The notes beneath the pieces are model-generated. The model searched no databases, was not told where the DNA came from, and saw nothing but the letters and a program-made list of their open reading frames with translations. DNA of 64,000 nt from Bacteroidota bacterium (GTDB lineage: Bacteria > Bacteroidota > Bacteroidia > Flavobacteriales > Flavobacteriaceae). Location of the stretch: contig JAEYTL010000043.1 in the NCBI GenBank assembly GCA_023434025.1, positions 1 through 64,000 on the forward strand, in the 5' to 3' direction. The position numbers were made by a program, and so were the translations under genes. Of the stretch, positions 9,257-15,996 are shown in pieces; within the stretch, counting starts at the first letter, position 1; each line of letters starts with the position of its first letter.

Positions 9257-9886
9257 TTAAACATCCAAATCAAACGTCTTCCGCAACAACTCCAGATTCG
9301 GATTAATTTCATTCAACCGGTTAAATTTATCTTGCGGAGTAAAGGCTCGTTTATTCTCCATCTTTTCGTTTACCACTAATTCAATTTCAATATCGTGGTT
9401 ATGAAGCATGCCGCGTAAATAACCCAGCACTTCATTTTTAGTCCGTTCAAACTCTACCTTGGTGCCTTCGTTGGGAAGCTCATGAGTAATTTTTGTGCCT
9501 TCCAGTTTAGGATCGTTAATCAACATCAGGGAATGCATAATCATTTGTCCTTTTTCTTCCAGCTTCTGGGCAAATTTATTCCACTGTAATAACAAATCGG
9601 TTTCTGTAAACGGTTCGGTAGGATATTGAACTACTTCTTTAATAACCAGCTTTTGTGCTTCGGCCAGTTCTTTTTTTTGTTTGATGCTTGCCAGGGAAAA
9701 AGCAGATACTTTGGTTTCAGCAGATGGTGTAACCGGAAGTTCCGGTTTGGGTTTTTCAGGTGCCTGGTTTGGTGCCGGATTAACTTTCGGAACAGTAGCA
9801 GGAACCACTTCTACAGACGTGTTAGCTACTTCAATAGCACCTAATTTTCCCAGGAAATGAAAGGGAGGGATTATATAGCCGTCAAC
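9257..9886 (-). CDS. dnaX: DnaX tau-specific C-terminal extension, -1 frame
   Basis: This frame is open from the A10 run at 9887-9896 to a stop at 9257. It carries the part of tau missing from the upstream dnaX frame. If the reading frame shifts by -1 at the A run, GEKKK continues as VDGYIIPPFHF, then a Pro/Lys-rich linker, then a domain ending LNEINPNLELL and KTFDLDV. From memory, these are the usual middle and end of flavobacterial DnaX. A free start at a GTG (9808) is unlikely, because the frame is already meaningful upstream of it. The joined product would be about 567 residues. This segment should contact DnaE and the helicase, as tau domains do in other bacteria. Confidence 0.75.
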   Translation of the reverse strand, partial: VDGYIIPPFHFLGKLGAIEVANTSVEVVPATVPKVNPAPNQAPEKPKPELPVTPSAETKVSAFSLASIKQKKELAEAQKLVIKEVVQYPTEPFTETDLLLQWNKFAQKLEEKGQMIMHSLMLINDPKLEGTKITHELPNEGTKVEFERTKNEVLGYLRGMLHNHDIEIELVVNEKMENKRAFTPQDKFNRLNEINPNLELLRKTFDLDV

Positions 9887-10956
9887 TTTTTTTTTTCTCC
9901 ATCAAATGTGATGGAGCCTAATTGCATCAAACAAAGTTCGATGAGCAAACGTTGATTCTGACTGACTTTATATTTTAAATCGGTCTCATTGGCCAGTTCA
10001 ATCGCTTTCAGTAAAAAGTCCTGACTGCATTTTTGGGCTTGTTCGCCATACAGTTTCTGGGCTTGTTCACCGGCTTCCAATAACGTTAACGTAGCAGGGT
10101 TTTTGCATACAAGCAAATCCCGGAAATGCGAGGCTAATCCCTGGATAAAATGATGGGCATCAAATCCACGGGCCAGTATATCATTAAAGGCCATCAGTAA
10201 TTCCGGCAATTTATTTTCTAAAATAAGGTTGGTAATATTAATGTAGGATTCATAATCCAACACATTCAAATTCTCCGTTACCGCCTGACGGGTCAGGTTA
10301 TTTCCGCAATAGGAAACTACCCGGTCAAAAATAGATAACGCATCCCGCATCGCACCGTCTGCTTTTTGAGCAATAATGTGCAACGCATCGTCTTCAAATT
10401 GAACACCTTGACTTTCGGCCACATACGCCAGATGTTCTTTGGCATCTTTTACCGTAATCCGCTTAAAGTCAAAAATCTGACAACGGGAAAGAATGGTTGG
10501 GATGATTTTATGCTTTTCGGTCGTGGCCAGAATAAAAATAGCATGCTTCGGCGGTTCTTCCAGCGTTTTCAGAAAGGCATTGAAAGCTGCCGACGAAAGC
10601 ATGTGTACCTCGTCAATGATATACACCTTATATTGTCCGGTTTGCGGCGGTATGCGAACCTGGTCAATCAGGTTCCGGATGTCATCCACCGAGTTGTTGG
10701 AAGCCGCATCCAGTTCAAACACGTTAAACGCAAAATCTTCCTCCGGATTGTCATAACCGGGTTGGTTGATTTTACGGGCCAGAATCCGGGCACAGGTTGT
10801 TTTTCCCACCCCACGCGGACCGGTAAAAAGCAACGCCTGGGCTAAGTGGTTGTTTTCGATGGCGTTAAGCAAGGTGTTGGTAATAGCCTGCTGACCCACC
10901 ACGTCAATAAACGTCTGGGGTCTGTATTTCCGGGCTGATACTACAAATTGTTCCAT
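9871..10956 (-). CDS. dnaX: DNA polymerase III gamma (tau in shifted frame)
   Basis: The frame from the ATG at 10956 gives 361 residues (a TTG at 10959 is the alternative). It begins MEQFVVSARKYRPQTF and holds the AAA+ clamp-loader core: Walker A GPRGVGKTTCARILA (about residues 44-58), Walker B YIIDEVHML, sensor 1 LATTEKHKI, and the DnaX collar helices. The usual zinc-binding cysteines are absent between Walker A and B, where NQPGYDNPEED stands instead. The frame stops at 9871, ten codons after the conserved SITFDGE, just past an A10 run. The -1 frame continues the protein, so this would be the gamma form and the shifted product tau. Confidence 0.9.
   Translation of the reverse strand: MEQFVVSARKYRPQTFIDVVGQQAITNTLLNAIENNHLAQALLFTGPRGVGKTTCARILARKINQPGYDNPEEDFAFNVFELDAASNNSVDDIRNLIDQVRIPPQTGQYKVYIIDEVHMLSSAAFNAFLKTLEEPPKHAIFILATTEKHKIIPTILSRCQIFDFKRITVKDAKEHLAYVAESQGVQFEDDALHIIAQKADGAMRDALSIFDRVVSYCGNNLTRQAVTENLNVLDYESYINITNLILENKLPELLMAFNDILARGFDAHHFIQGLASHFRDLLVCKNPATLTLLEAGEQAQKLYGEQAQKCSQDFLLKAIELANETDLKYKVSQNQRLLIELCLMQLGSITFDGEKKKLTAI
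9887..9916 (-). promoter_or_regulatory. dnaX slippery A10 run with adjacent hairpin
   Basis: On the coding strand a perfect 7-bp stem (GATGGAG paired with CTCCATC, plus-strand 9897-9903 and 9910-9916, 6-base loop) sits directly before ten A residues and a G. The codons are GAA AAA AAA AAG, containing A-AAA-AAG, the same heptamer as the E. coli dnaX frameshift site. GGAG beside the run could act as a Shine-Dalgarno-like stimulator. An A run of this length could also cause RNA polymerase slippage, as in Thermus dnaX. A sequencing error of one A is the plain alternative. Confidence 0.6.
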
Positions 10957-10973
10957 CAAAAAAGTTTGGATGA

Positions 10974-11003
10974 CAAATATAAAATTTAATTGTCGATTGG
11001 CAA
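10974..11003 (-). promoter_or_regulatory. dnaX promoter
   Basis: On the minus strand, TTG (plus-strand 11001-11003) is followed after exactly 19 bases by TATATTTG (10974-10981). This is a full match to the Bacteroidetes -33/-7 consensus. Transcription would begin near 10966, leaving a leader of about 10 bases before the ATG at 10956. Confidence 0.65.
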
Positions 11004-11026
11004 GGGGAGGAGGAGAAATTAGTTAA

Positions 11027-11075
11027 TGGGGTAATGTGTCAATTTAGGAATGTGTCAATGGGACAATGAGTCAAT
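11027..11075. repeat. Short degenerate AATGTGTCAAT repeats
   Basis: Four or five degenerate units of about 10-13 bases built on AATGTGTCAAT lie between the dnaX promoter and the next promoter. The same family recurs at 11948-12023, on the other side of the GreA-like gene. Apart from this and the promoter and small ORF listed next, the 10957-11438 gap shows only a GATGATATCATC palindrome at 11361-11372 and AT-rich DNA. Confidence 0.55.
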
Positions 11076-11094
11076 AAGCCAAGAACCGTTACAA

Positions 11095-11125
11095 TTTGTT
11101 AATCCATTAATAATCTCTACCTTTG
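11095..11125 (+). promoter_or_regulatory. Promoter upstream of GreA-like gene
   Basis: TTTG at 11095-11098, 19 bases, then TACCTTTG at 11118-11125: a full match to the Bacteroidetes consensus. The transcript would start near 11132 and carry a leader of about 300 bases before the GreA-like gene at 11439, with a 40-codon ORF inside it. Confidence 0.65.
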
Positions 11126-11148
11126 TAATCTACAAAAACAAATAAATA

Positions 11149-11271
11149 ATGACCATTTCAAACTTTTATTTATCTGATAACAGATTGATACGACTGGTAG
11201 GTTCGTTATTCTATTTGCACGATGACACATTTTTACAAAGCTCAAAAGAGTTTATTACTTCTGCCCTGTAA
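11149..11271 (+). CDS. Possible 40-residue leader peptide
   Basis: An ATG at 11149 opens a 40-codon frame, MTISNFYLSDNRLIRLVGSL and on to FITSAL, stopping at 11269-11271. It lies 23 bases after a good -7 element, a normal distance for the first gene of a transcript. A small inverted repeat (CCCTGT at 11264-11269, ACAGGG at 11281-11286) overlaps its stop. I recognise no family. It could be a leader peptide for the GreA-like gene, a remnant, or chance. Confidence 0.3.
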   Translation: MTISNFYLSDNRLIRLVGSLFYLHDDTFLQSSKEFITSAL

Positions 11272-11438
11272 CGACTCCATACAGGGAAACATCTAAGCAA
11301 ATCATTTATATTTTATTAAAATTCAATTATCATTTAACAATCAGGATAACATTAAATTTTGATGATATCATCGTATATCGCATGATTTAATGGGAGTTGT
11401 ATAGCCTGCAACGATGAAATTGAGCATTGTAGAACACT

Positions 11439-11816
11439 ATGTCACAAAGAATAATATTAACAACAGGAATTTACGATTTAATTAAAGATCACGTACGAAG
11501 AAAAAGAGTAACACTGCAAGAAGAAGAAATACTTTTAAGAGAATTGAAAACCGCTTCGCAAGTTTTGAGAAGAGATTTGCCCAAAGATGTCGTTACCGTT
11601 AACAAACTCGTTACGTTCAAAGACCATCAAACCAACCAACATAAAACCGTAACGTTTGTTGGTCCAACCAGAGCCAAGCAAAGCAAAAGCAAAATTTCAA
11701 TTCTATCCGATGAAGGAATAGCCATTGTTGGACATAAAGAGGGCGACATCATCGAATGGCCAGCTCGAAAAGGAGATTTAAAATTAGAAATTTTAAAAGT
11801 GCAAGAACTTGCTTAA
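11439..11816 (+). CDS. GreA/GreB-family C-terminal domain protein
   Basis: A 125-residue protein with the FKBP-like C-terminal domain of GreA/GreB/Rnk. Its core reads VTVNKLVTFKDHQTN, KTVTFVGP, SILSDEGIAIVGHKEGD and IIEWPARKGDLKLEIL. The N-terminal part is short and helical. It lacks the full coiled-coil finger with acidic tip that lets GreA stimulate RNA cleavage, so it is closer to Rnk-type regulators that bind RNA polymerase without cleavage factor activity. It stands alone with its own promoter and a strong terminator, and has a long leader with a small ORF. The family is clear; the specific role is not. Confidence 0.8.
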   Translation: MSQRIILTTGIYDLIKDHVRRKRVTLQEEEILLRELKTASQVLRRDLPKDVVTVNKLVTFKDHQTNQHKTVTFVGPTRAKQSKSKISILSDEGIAIVGHKEGDIIEWPARKGDLKLEILKVQELA

Positions 11817-11821
11817 CACAA

Positions 11822-11847
11822 AAGCCTCTAATTAGGGGCTTTTTTTA
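11822..11847 (+). terminator. Rho-independent terminator after GreA-like gene
   Basis: AAGCCTCTA (11822-11830) pairs with TAGGGGCTT, with one T-G pair and a short loop, and seven T residues follow. It begins 5 bp after the gene's stop codon. Confidence 0.85.
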
Positions 11848-11901
11848 AACTAACTTTGACTCTGTTTTACATGGTTTTTCATACATTACTCATATCCTAT
11901 C

Positions 11902-12023
11902 CTATCCATACTTAGGATAGGGCTATGCTATACAGTTGACCCGACCTGTACAATGTGACAATGTGATAATATGACAATGTGACAATTGGTCAATGTGTCA
12001 ATGTATCAATTTGGCGATTGGTT
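11902..12023. repeat. Intergenic hairpin and CAATGTGA repeat tract
   Basis: A 7-bp inverted repeat (CCTATCC 11902-11908, GGATAGG 11916-11922) is followed from about 11948 by some seven degenerate units of CAATGTGA/CAATGTGT. These match the units at 11027-11075, so the two tracts flank the GreA-like gene. No coding capacity. Confidence 0.5.
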
Positions 12024-12046
12024 GATGTGTTGATTATGGATTAGTT

Positions 12047-12787
12047 TTAATCCATTCTTTCTTCCACAACTTTTCCATCCACTATTTTTTGATACTGAAT
12101 TTTTTGCTTTACAATTGAATCGGATATCACTTCTTCTTCTTCTTCAAAAACCTCCGTAAATAGTTCAGTAAATTTAATTTTTCCTTTATTGTCAAAATGA
12201 TGTTTTTTGGTATAGTTTGCTCGCATATCCCAACTCGAAGTAGTCAGTATTCTATTCACACTATCCAATTCTTCTATCACATTGTCAGACAAATCAGAAG
12301 GATTAAAAGTCTTCGTTTCGTTATTAAAAACGTAGATGTTTGTGGCACTCGTCATCGGCATACTTCCATGTGAGTAAATCGTAAAATCTTTAAAACCGTC
12401 AAAATTCATATCCCTAAAATGCCGTTTATTGATGGAGTCAAAATAGTGTTCCGATTTATAATCATAATCCTCAGCATATTTTGGGCTAAACCCCCACTCC
12501 AAAAGTAGTTTCTTTGTTTTCTGCTCGTGCAGTTTCATGGTTATATCCAAACCATATTCTTCATTACCATAGTGGTAAATCACAAAGTGATGATGCCAAT
12601 AACACACAAGTTTGTTCAACACAAAAGCATCACTCACTTTCGTCAGCGTATCCGTTTTCAACTCCCGCTCATCCGGAAAAGCAACGGTATCAATCACGGG
12701 GTTTTGTGCAACAGAAGAGGCATTTTGCAAACTGTTTTTACAACTAACTAAAACGAAAAAAAGCAATAAGTAAATTAGATTTTTCAT
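12047..12787 (-). CDS. Lipoprotein with XAC2610/FG-GAP-like motif
   Basis: 246 residues from the ATG at 12787. This start puts a lipobox (LVSC, cysteine 16) right after the hydrophobic stretch LIYLLLFFVLV; the longer frame from 12850 would bury it. The mature protein has FRDMNFDGFKDFTIY, a D-x-N-x-D-G calcium-binding-like loop, then YVFNNETKTF, an arrangement seen in XAC2610-type and FG-GAP-like proteins. Late in the chain is an acidic EEEEE tract. It is probably anchored in the outer membrane. Substrate and role are unknown. A perfect 8-bp hairpin (12036-12055) overlaps its stop codon and may help end transcription. Confidence 0.7.
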   Translation of the reverse strand: MKNLIYLLLFFVLVSCKNSLQNASSVAQNPVIDTVAFPDERELKTDTLTKVSDAFVLNKLVCYWHHHFVIYHYGNEEYGLDITMKLHEQKTKKLLLEWGFSPKYAEDYDYKSEHYFDSINKRHFRDMNFDGFKDFTIYSHGSMPMTSATNIYVFNNETKTFNPSDLSDNVIEELDSVNRILTTSSWDMRANYTKKHHFDNKGKIKFTELFTEVFEEEEEVISDSIVKQKIQYQKIVDGKVVEERMD

Positions 12788-13259
12788 GTTGATAGATAAT
12801 GCATAAAAATAGCGATTTCTATAATTTAATTGATGTAATGTTATCAACAACTTCTAAATTCTGCCTTCTAATCCCTACCTCCTTTTACAATCTCGTTACT
12901 CCGAAGAATCAGCAATCGCATCATATTGACAATAAAATAAATAAATTTCCTCTTTATGGAAAACCGTAAAATACTGCCGATTTGTTTATTTACTTTTATC
13001 TCAGTAAAAGTATTTTTAGTTTTTTAATATTTTTTGAATTTATTTTTTTAAAAATTATGTTAATATTATTTTATTTTATAGATTTGGACTTCCTAAAACT
13101 TTTACCACCCCATTTACCGTTTAATTTCGTGTGCTTTTGCGTGGCACGAAAGAAATAGCATTGTGTTTGAAAATTAAAACACAATTAGGGTTGAGTTTAT
13201 TTGTATGATTTTAGATGAATAGGCTCAACTAAATGTATAAAAGTTGAGTATATAAATAA
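12788..13259. other. AT-rich non-coding region before cassette block
   Basis: About 470 bp without a convincing gene. Visible structures: TACTTTTA/TAAAAGTA (12991-13012) followed by T tracts, terminator-like; TTTCGTG/CACGAAA (13125-13151); ATTGTGTTT/AAACACAAT (13160-13185), a 9-bp stem; and CTCAACT/AGTTGAG (13224-13248). The last three crowd just before the first GTTAGCGG boundary at 13260, where an integron would carry its attachment and promoter region. I found no integrase. Confidence 0.5.
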
Positions 13260-13290
13260 GTTAGCGGCAACCTCACGAAAAAATGCACAT

Positions 13291-13869
13291 ATGGAAGAAA
13301 TCGAAAATAGCCAAAGCAGCGATAATAAAATAGTTGAAAATCGAATCATTCTTGATGGTATTCGATACGCACTCAATAATCAAATAACGTGGCAACATTA
13401 TGCTGAGGCAAAAAACCTATGCCTATTAACAATAAGTGCTGGAACTCTCGCACTCTTATTTAGTTCGATGCAAAATATTAGTTCTGCTGGAGAATTAGAA
13501 ACATATTTAGAAGGAATGTTTTTTGGGAAAGGCCTTGGAATATTATTTTTAATTTTAGGTGCAACGTGTTCCTTAATACTTTCAATAAGTACTTTCATTT
13601 TATTACCGAAATTTGATGAGCCTAAAGAAATCTCAGAGAGATACTTTATATCTTGGAGATACATTAAAACTAATAAAGATGGAAATCTTATCGATTATCT
13701 AATGAAATATGATCAGGAAACTCAAATTAAAGATGTGCTTCGTCAACAATTGTTAGGATCTAGAATTACTTATAGAAAATACAAACTTTTCAATATCGGA
13801 GTAATTATATATTTGTCAGGATTATTAGGCGGGTTGCTCATTCTATTTTGTAAACATTGTTTAAACTAG
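13291..13869 (+). CDS. Three-TM protein resembling Pycsar TM effectors
   Basis: 192 residues. Hydrophobic segments lie at about 42-62, 78-105 and 166-187. A short soluble start leads into WQHYAEAKNLCLLTISAGTL, and a cytosolic stretch between the second and third segments contains YFISWRYIKTNKDGN and ends SRITYRKYKLF before the last helix. This order resembles the PycTM/DUF5706 and SLATT families, membrane effectors of cyclic-nucleotide anti-phage systems. No cyclase gene is nearby, so the match is by layout only. The start is the ATG 24 bp after the GTTAGCGG boundary. It is the sole gene of the first cassette-like unit. Alternative: an unrelated cassette membrane protein. Confidence 0.6.
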   Translation: MEEIENSQSSDNKIVENRIILDGIRYALNNQITWQHYAEAKNLCLLTISAGTLALLFSSMQNISSAGELETYLEGMFFGKGLGILFLILGATCSLILSISTFILLPKFDEPKEISERYFISWRYIKTNKDGNLIDYLMKYDQETQIKDVLRQQLLGSRITYRKYKLFNIGVIIYLSGLLGGLLILFCKHCLN

Positions 13870-13876
13870 GAGGCAG

Positions 13877-14013
13877 CCGCTAACCGCCGTTAAGACGCCA
13901 TTGCTGGGATTTCGGTAGTTGGAAGTTGTTATTTCACGAAGAAACATTTTCTTGGCAGAGAGAACTCAGCCCGCTTTGATCGGCAACGTCGCTTAGCGGC
14001 CTAACGTTAGCGG
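13877..14013 (+). repeat. attC-like site 1
   Basis: Outer arms CCGCTAAC (13877-13884) and GTTAGCGG (14006-14013) pair perfectly. Inner arms GCCGTTAAGACG (13886-13897) and CGTCGCTTAGCGGC (13987-14000) pair with one mismatch and one unpaired base, as attC sites do. The length of 137 bp is at the upper end for attC. It starts 7 bp after the stop codon of the first cassette gene. Confidence 0.6.
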
Positions 14014-14060
14014 TCAGCTTTGAACGACACAACGAATGAAAAGAAACAACAAATAGATAA

Positions 14061-14966
14061 ATGACATTTTTAAGTATAATAGACTTTATAACAAACGAAA
14101 AAGTGCTTCCAGTTATAATCAGTGCGATTACAACAGTAGTTGTTTTTTTCTTGACTTTACTTACCAAAAATTATATTGACACAAAAATTCTTCGTTCTAA
14201 ACTTGACATAGAACACAAATTTGACCAACGTAAAAAAATCAAAGAAGTTTTAGCCAAAAACAAAATTCACTTATTGACTGCTTGTGAAGATTTTAATCAT
14301 AGAATGTGGAACTTTTCAAATAAACACAATGAAGGTTGGTTAAACGTTGAAAGAGATTATCTAAACAAGCACTATTATTTTCATTCTTTTGTTTACAGAC
14401 ACCTTGCAATTTTCGCTTGGACAAAGAAAATACAAAAAGAAATGATTTTTCTTGACACAACCATTGCTGGAAAAGAGGATTTAGAATTTGTGAAATTTTT
14501 GAATGTATTTTCTAGAATGTTTTGCGACTTGACATTTTTAGAAGGACTAAAAGCAGATGGCAACAAAACTGACGACCATTTTTTCAGAAATGAGTTTGAT
14601 TTATTTGCAGATGAATTAATAACAACAACTGGTGTAAAATCATTTGCAGAATACGATGCAGAACTAAAAACAATTGGACAAAAAATCAATAGACTATTTT
14701 TATTTTTTGATGGTCTATCTCCAACTGAAAACAGAAAACGTTGGGACAGACTTCACTTCTTCCACTTAACAGTTTTAATGTTTCTTAATAATTATGGATA
14801 TGACTTTCAAATTACAAATAATGAAAAATTGAAACAAGTTTTGACACATCCGAAAAAATCAGATTTTTTAGATAATTATTTTAACTTTCTTAACGAGTAT
14901 CATTTGACAGATAATAAACAAATTAAAAATTTAAAAAAATTGGCGAACAAACTACCGAAAAATTAA
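14061..14966 (+). CDS. Membrane-anchored protein of unknown function
   Basis: 301 residues. One N-terminal transmembrane helix (about residues 14-36, VLPVIISAITTVVVFFLTLL) is followed by a short coiled, lysine-rich stretch (RSKLDIEHKFDQRKKI) and a large, mostly helical cytosolic domain. The domain has many aromatic residues but no catalytic motif that I know. The gene is the sole cargo of the second cassette-like unit, starting 47 bp after GTTAGCGG and ending 6 bp before the next attC-like site. TM-plus-helical proteins of this kind are common cargo in accessory regions, some of them in phage defence, but nothing here proves that. Confidence 0.6.
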   Translation: MTFLSIIDFITNEKVLPVIISAITTVVVFFLTLLTKNYIDTKILRSKLDIEHKFDQRKKIKEVLAKNKIHLLTACEDFNHRMWNFSNKHNEGWLNVERDYLNKHYYFHSFVYRHLAIFAWTKKIQKEMIFLDTTIAGKEDLEFVKFLNVFSRMFCDLTFLEGLKADGNKTDDHFFRNEFDLFADELITTTGVKSFAEYDAELKTIGQKINRLFLFFDGLSPTENRKRWDRLHFFHLTVLMFLNNYGYDFQITNNEKLKQVLTHPKKSDFLDNYFNFLNEYHLTDNKQIKNLKKLANKLPKN

Positions 14967-14972
14967 GCCGAA

Positions 14973-15104
14973 CCGCTAACAGCAGTTTGGCAAAATGGCG
15001 AGTTCAGTGCTAAAATGAACATTCGGCTTTCAATTAAGCATTAGTGCTAAATTGAAAATAAGTACTTCTAAATACAACCCTTTGCCATGCTGCAAAACGT
15101 TACC
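14973..15104 (+). repeat. attC-like site 2
   Basis: Left arm CCGCTAAC (14973-14980). Inner arms GCAGTTTGGCAAA (14982-14994) and TTTGCCATGCTGC (15081-15093) pair at 11 of 13 positions. Right end GTTACC (15099-15104). A central hairpin (15028-15040 with 15045-15057, 12 of 13 pairs, 4-base loop) lies inside. The right end matches the left arm only in TAAC/GTTA, as expected at a junction where the next unit supplies the last bases. Confidence 0.6.
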
Positions 15105-15114
15105 AACTATTATT

Positions 15115-15795
15115 ATGAAAAATTCGATTACATGAACAGAAAAACTTTATAAAGGGCATTGGTTAATGGATCTTGGTTATCGCGATTATATTGCTGCTCG
15201 CCTTTTACTTAATAACCATTTAATAATTCAAGGGCTAACACTTGCAAGTACTTCAGTAGAAAAATATCTGAAAGCTCTAATTGTATTTAATCTCAACGAG
15301 AACGAAAATTATTATTATCATTTCGACAGATTTGAAAAACTCAAAAAACTTCTAGTTAAAGTCAATAATGATGTAACTGTAGAATTTGATCCAGTTTTCA
15401 TAGAAATACTGGAAAATACATTTAAAATCAGATATTATGACAGAATTGAAAAACCAATTTTTATGGGTTTTTATATAAATCAATTTATTGGAGAGTTAGA
15501 TTATACCATTGACTACATTGAAAGATTTATAGCCAATACACAAAATGGGGGAGAATCTATGTCAGCATACAATAGAGCGATTAGAAATAATGATTCAAAT
15601 CTTTATGAAAATAACTTCATCTTAAACAAAGAAAATAAAAAAGATTTTATGGAAAAACCTGATGTCGGATTTTCAATCCATATTCGAATTGGTTCTGTCG
15701 TTCAAGACGAGAAGATAGTTAAAGGAGGAAGTACTAAAAACAAATATGAAGGTCAAATATCAAAGTTTACAGAATTTGACTCAAATCTATATTGA
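15115..15795 (+). pseudogene. HEPN-domain gene with in-frame TGA at codon 7
   Basis: From an ATG at 15115 the frame reads MKNSIT, then TGA (15133-15135), then TEKLYKGHWLMDLGYRDYIAA without further interruption to 15795. The main frame (209 residues from the ATG at 15166) carries a HEPN-like helix pair: A-x-LLL near the start and STSVEKYLKALIVF at about residues 28-41. The coding sense of the residues between the TGA and ATG 15166 suggests that the true start is 15115 and that the TGA arose from a sense codon such as TGG. Translation could restart at 15166. The C-terminal 80 residues are unlike HEPN. HEPN proteins are often RNases or toxin partners, but the R-x4-6-H RNase motif is not evident. 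Confidence 0.55.
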
Positions 15796-15830
15796 AAAAT
15801 AACAGCTGTCAACACAGGTTTTACTCCACT

Positions 15831-15973
15831 ATATCTTCACTTACAGCACAAAGGCTCTGCGAGTGTCCTCGCTCCGCAAGTGCCTCTGACTTTGCGGTTT
15901 TTTACATCAAAAAGATAATAGGTTAAAGAAGATTGATTAACGATGGAAGCATAACGATTGTTGATTTTTGAAC
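15831..15973 (+). repeat. Dispersed intergenic repeat, copy A
   Basis: Two modules sit side by side. Module 1 (15831-15864) reads CTATATCTTCACTTACAGCA and ends in CTCTGCGAG. Module 2 (15867-15973) runs from CCTCGCTCCGCAAG through a T tract to GATTGTTGATTTTTGAAC. Both recur at 16713-16892, and module 2 again at 17506-17595. There is no coding content. TAACAGCTGTCAACACAGG, just before (15801-15819), could be the left half of a third attC-like site cut off by this repeat. Confidence 0.7.
15874..15903 (+). terminator. Terminator inside repeat copy A
   Basis: CCGCAA (15874-15879) pairs with TTGCGG (15892-15897), followed by six T residues. The same fold survives in copy B (CGCAAA with TTTGCG, then T7). 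It lies downstream of the HEPN gene, so the repeat brings a terminator with it. Confidence 0.6.
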
Positions 15974-15996
15974 CAATGGAAGTCTCCATTAAATCA

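Larger units (their letters stand above)
13260..15104 (+). mobile_element. Two integron-like gene cassettes
   Basis: Two one-gene units, each starting at GTTAGCGG (13260 and 14006) and ending in an attC-like palindrome (13877-14013 and 14973-15104). The start of each unit pairs with its own palindrome's left end. Unit 1 begins GTTAGCGGC, matching its GCCGCTAAC; unit 2 begins GTTAGCGGT, where the complement needs A, and its palindrome reads ACCGCTAAC. The second palindrome ends GTTACC, a non-match with CCGCTAAC, as expected if those last bases belong to the next unit. This is how integron cassettes behave after site-specific insertion. No integrase lies in the window, so mobility is inferred. 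Confidence 0.6.

Noticed and set aside
9808..9808. Independent gene starting at the GTG at 9808
   Set aside because: The frame upstream of it already encodes the expected DnaX continuation, so it is part of tau.
10366..10845. Plus-strand frame of 159 codons inside dnaX
   Set aside because: Antisense shadow of the AAA+ core; composition is unlike a real protein.
12991..13012. Terminator at TACTTTTA/TAAAAGTA
   Set aside because: The stem is AT-only and no upstream plus-strand gene ends there; kept only as a note in the intergenic entry.
13934..14167. Minus-strand frame over the first attC-like site
   Set aside because: It lies on the palindrome and the start of the second cassette gene, so it is a chance frame.
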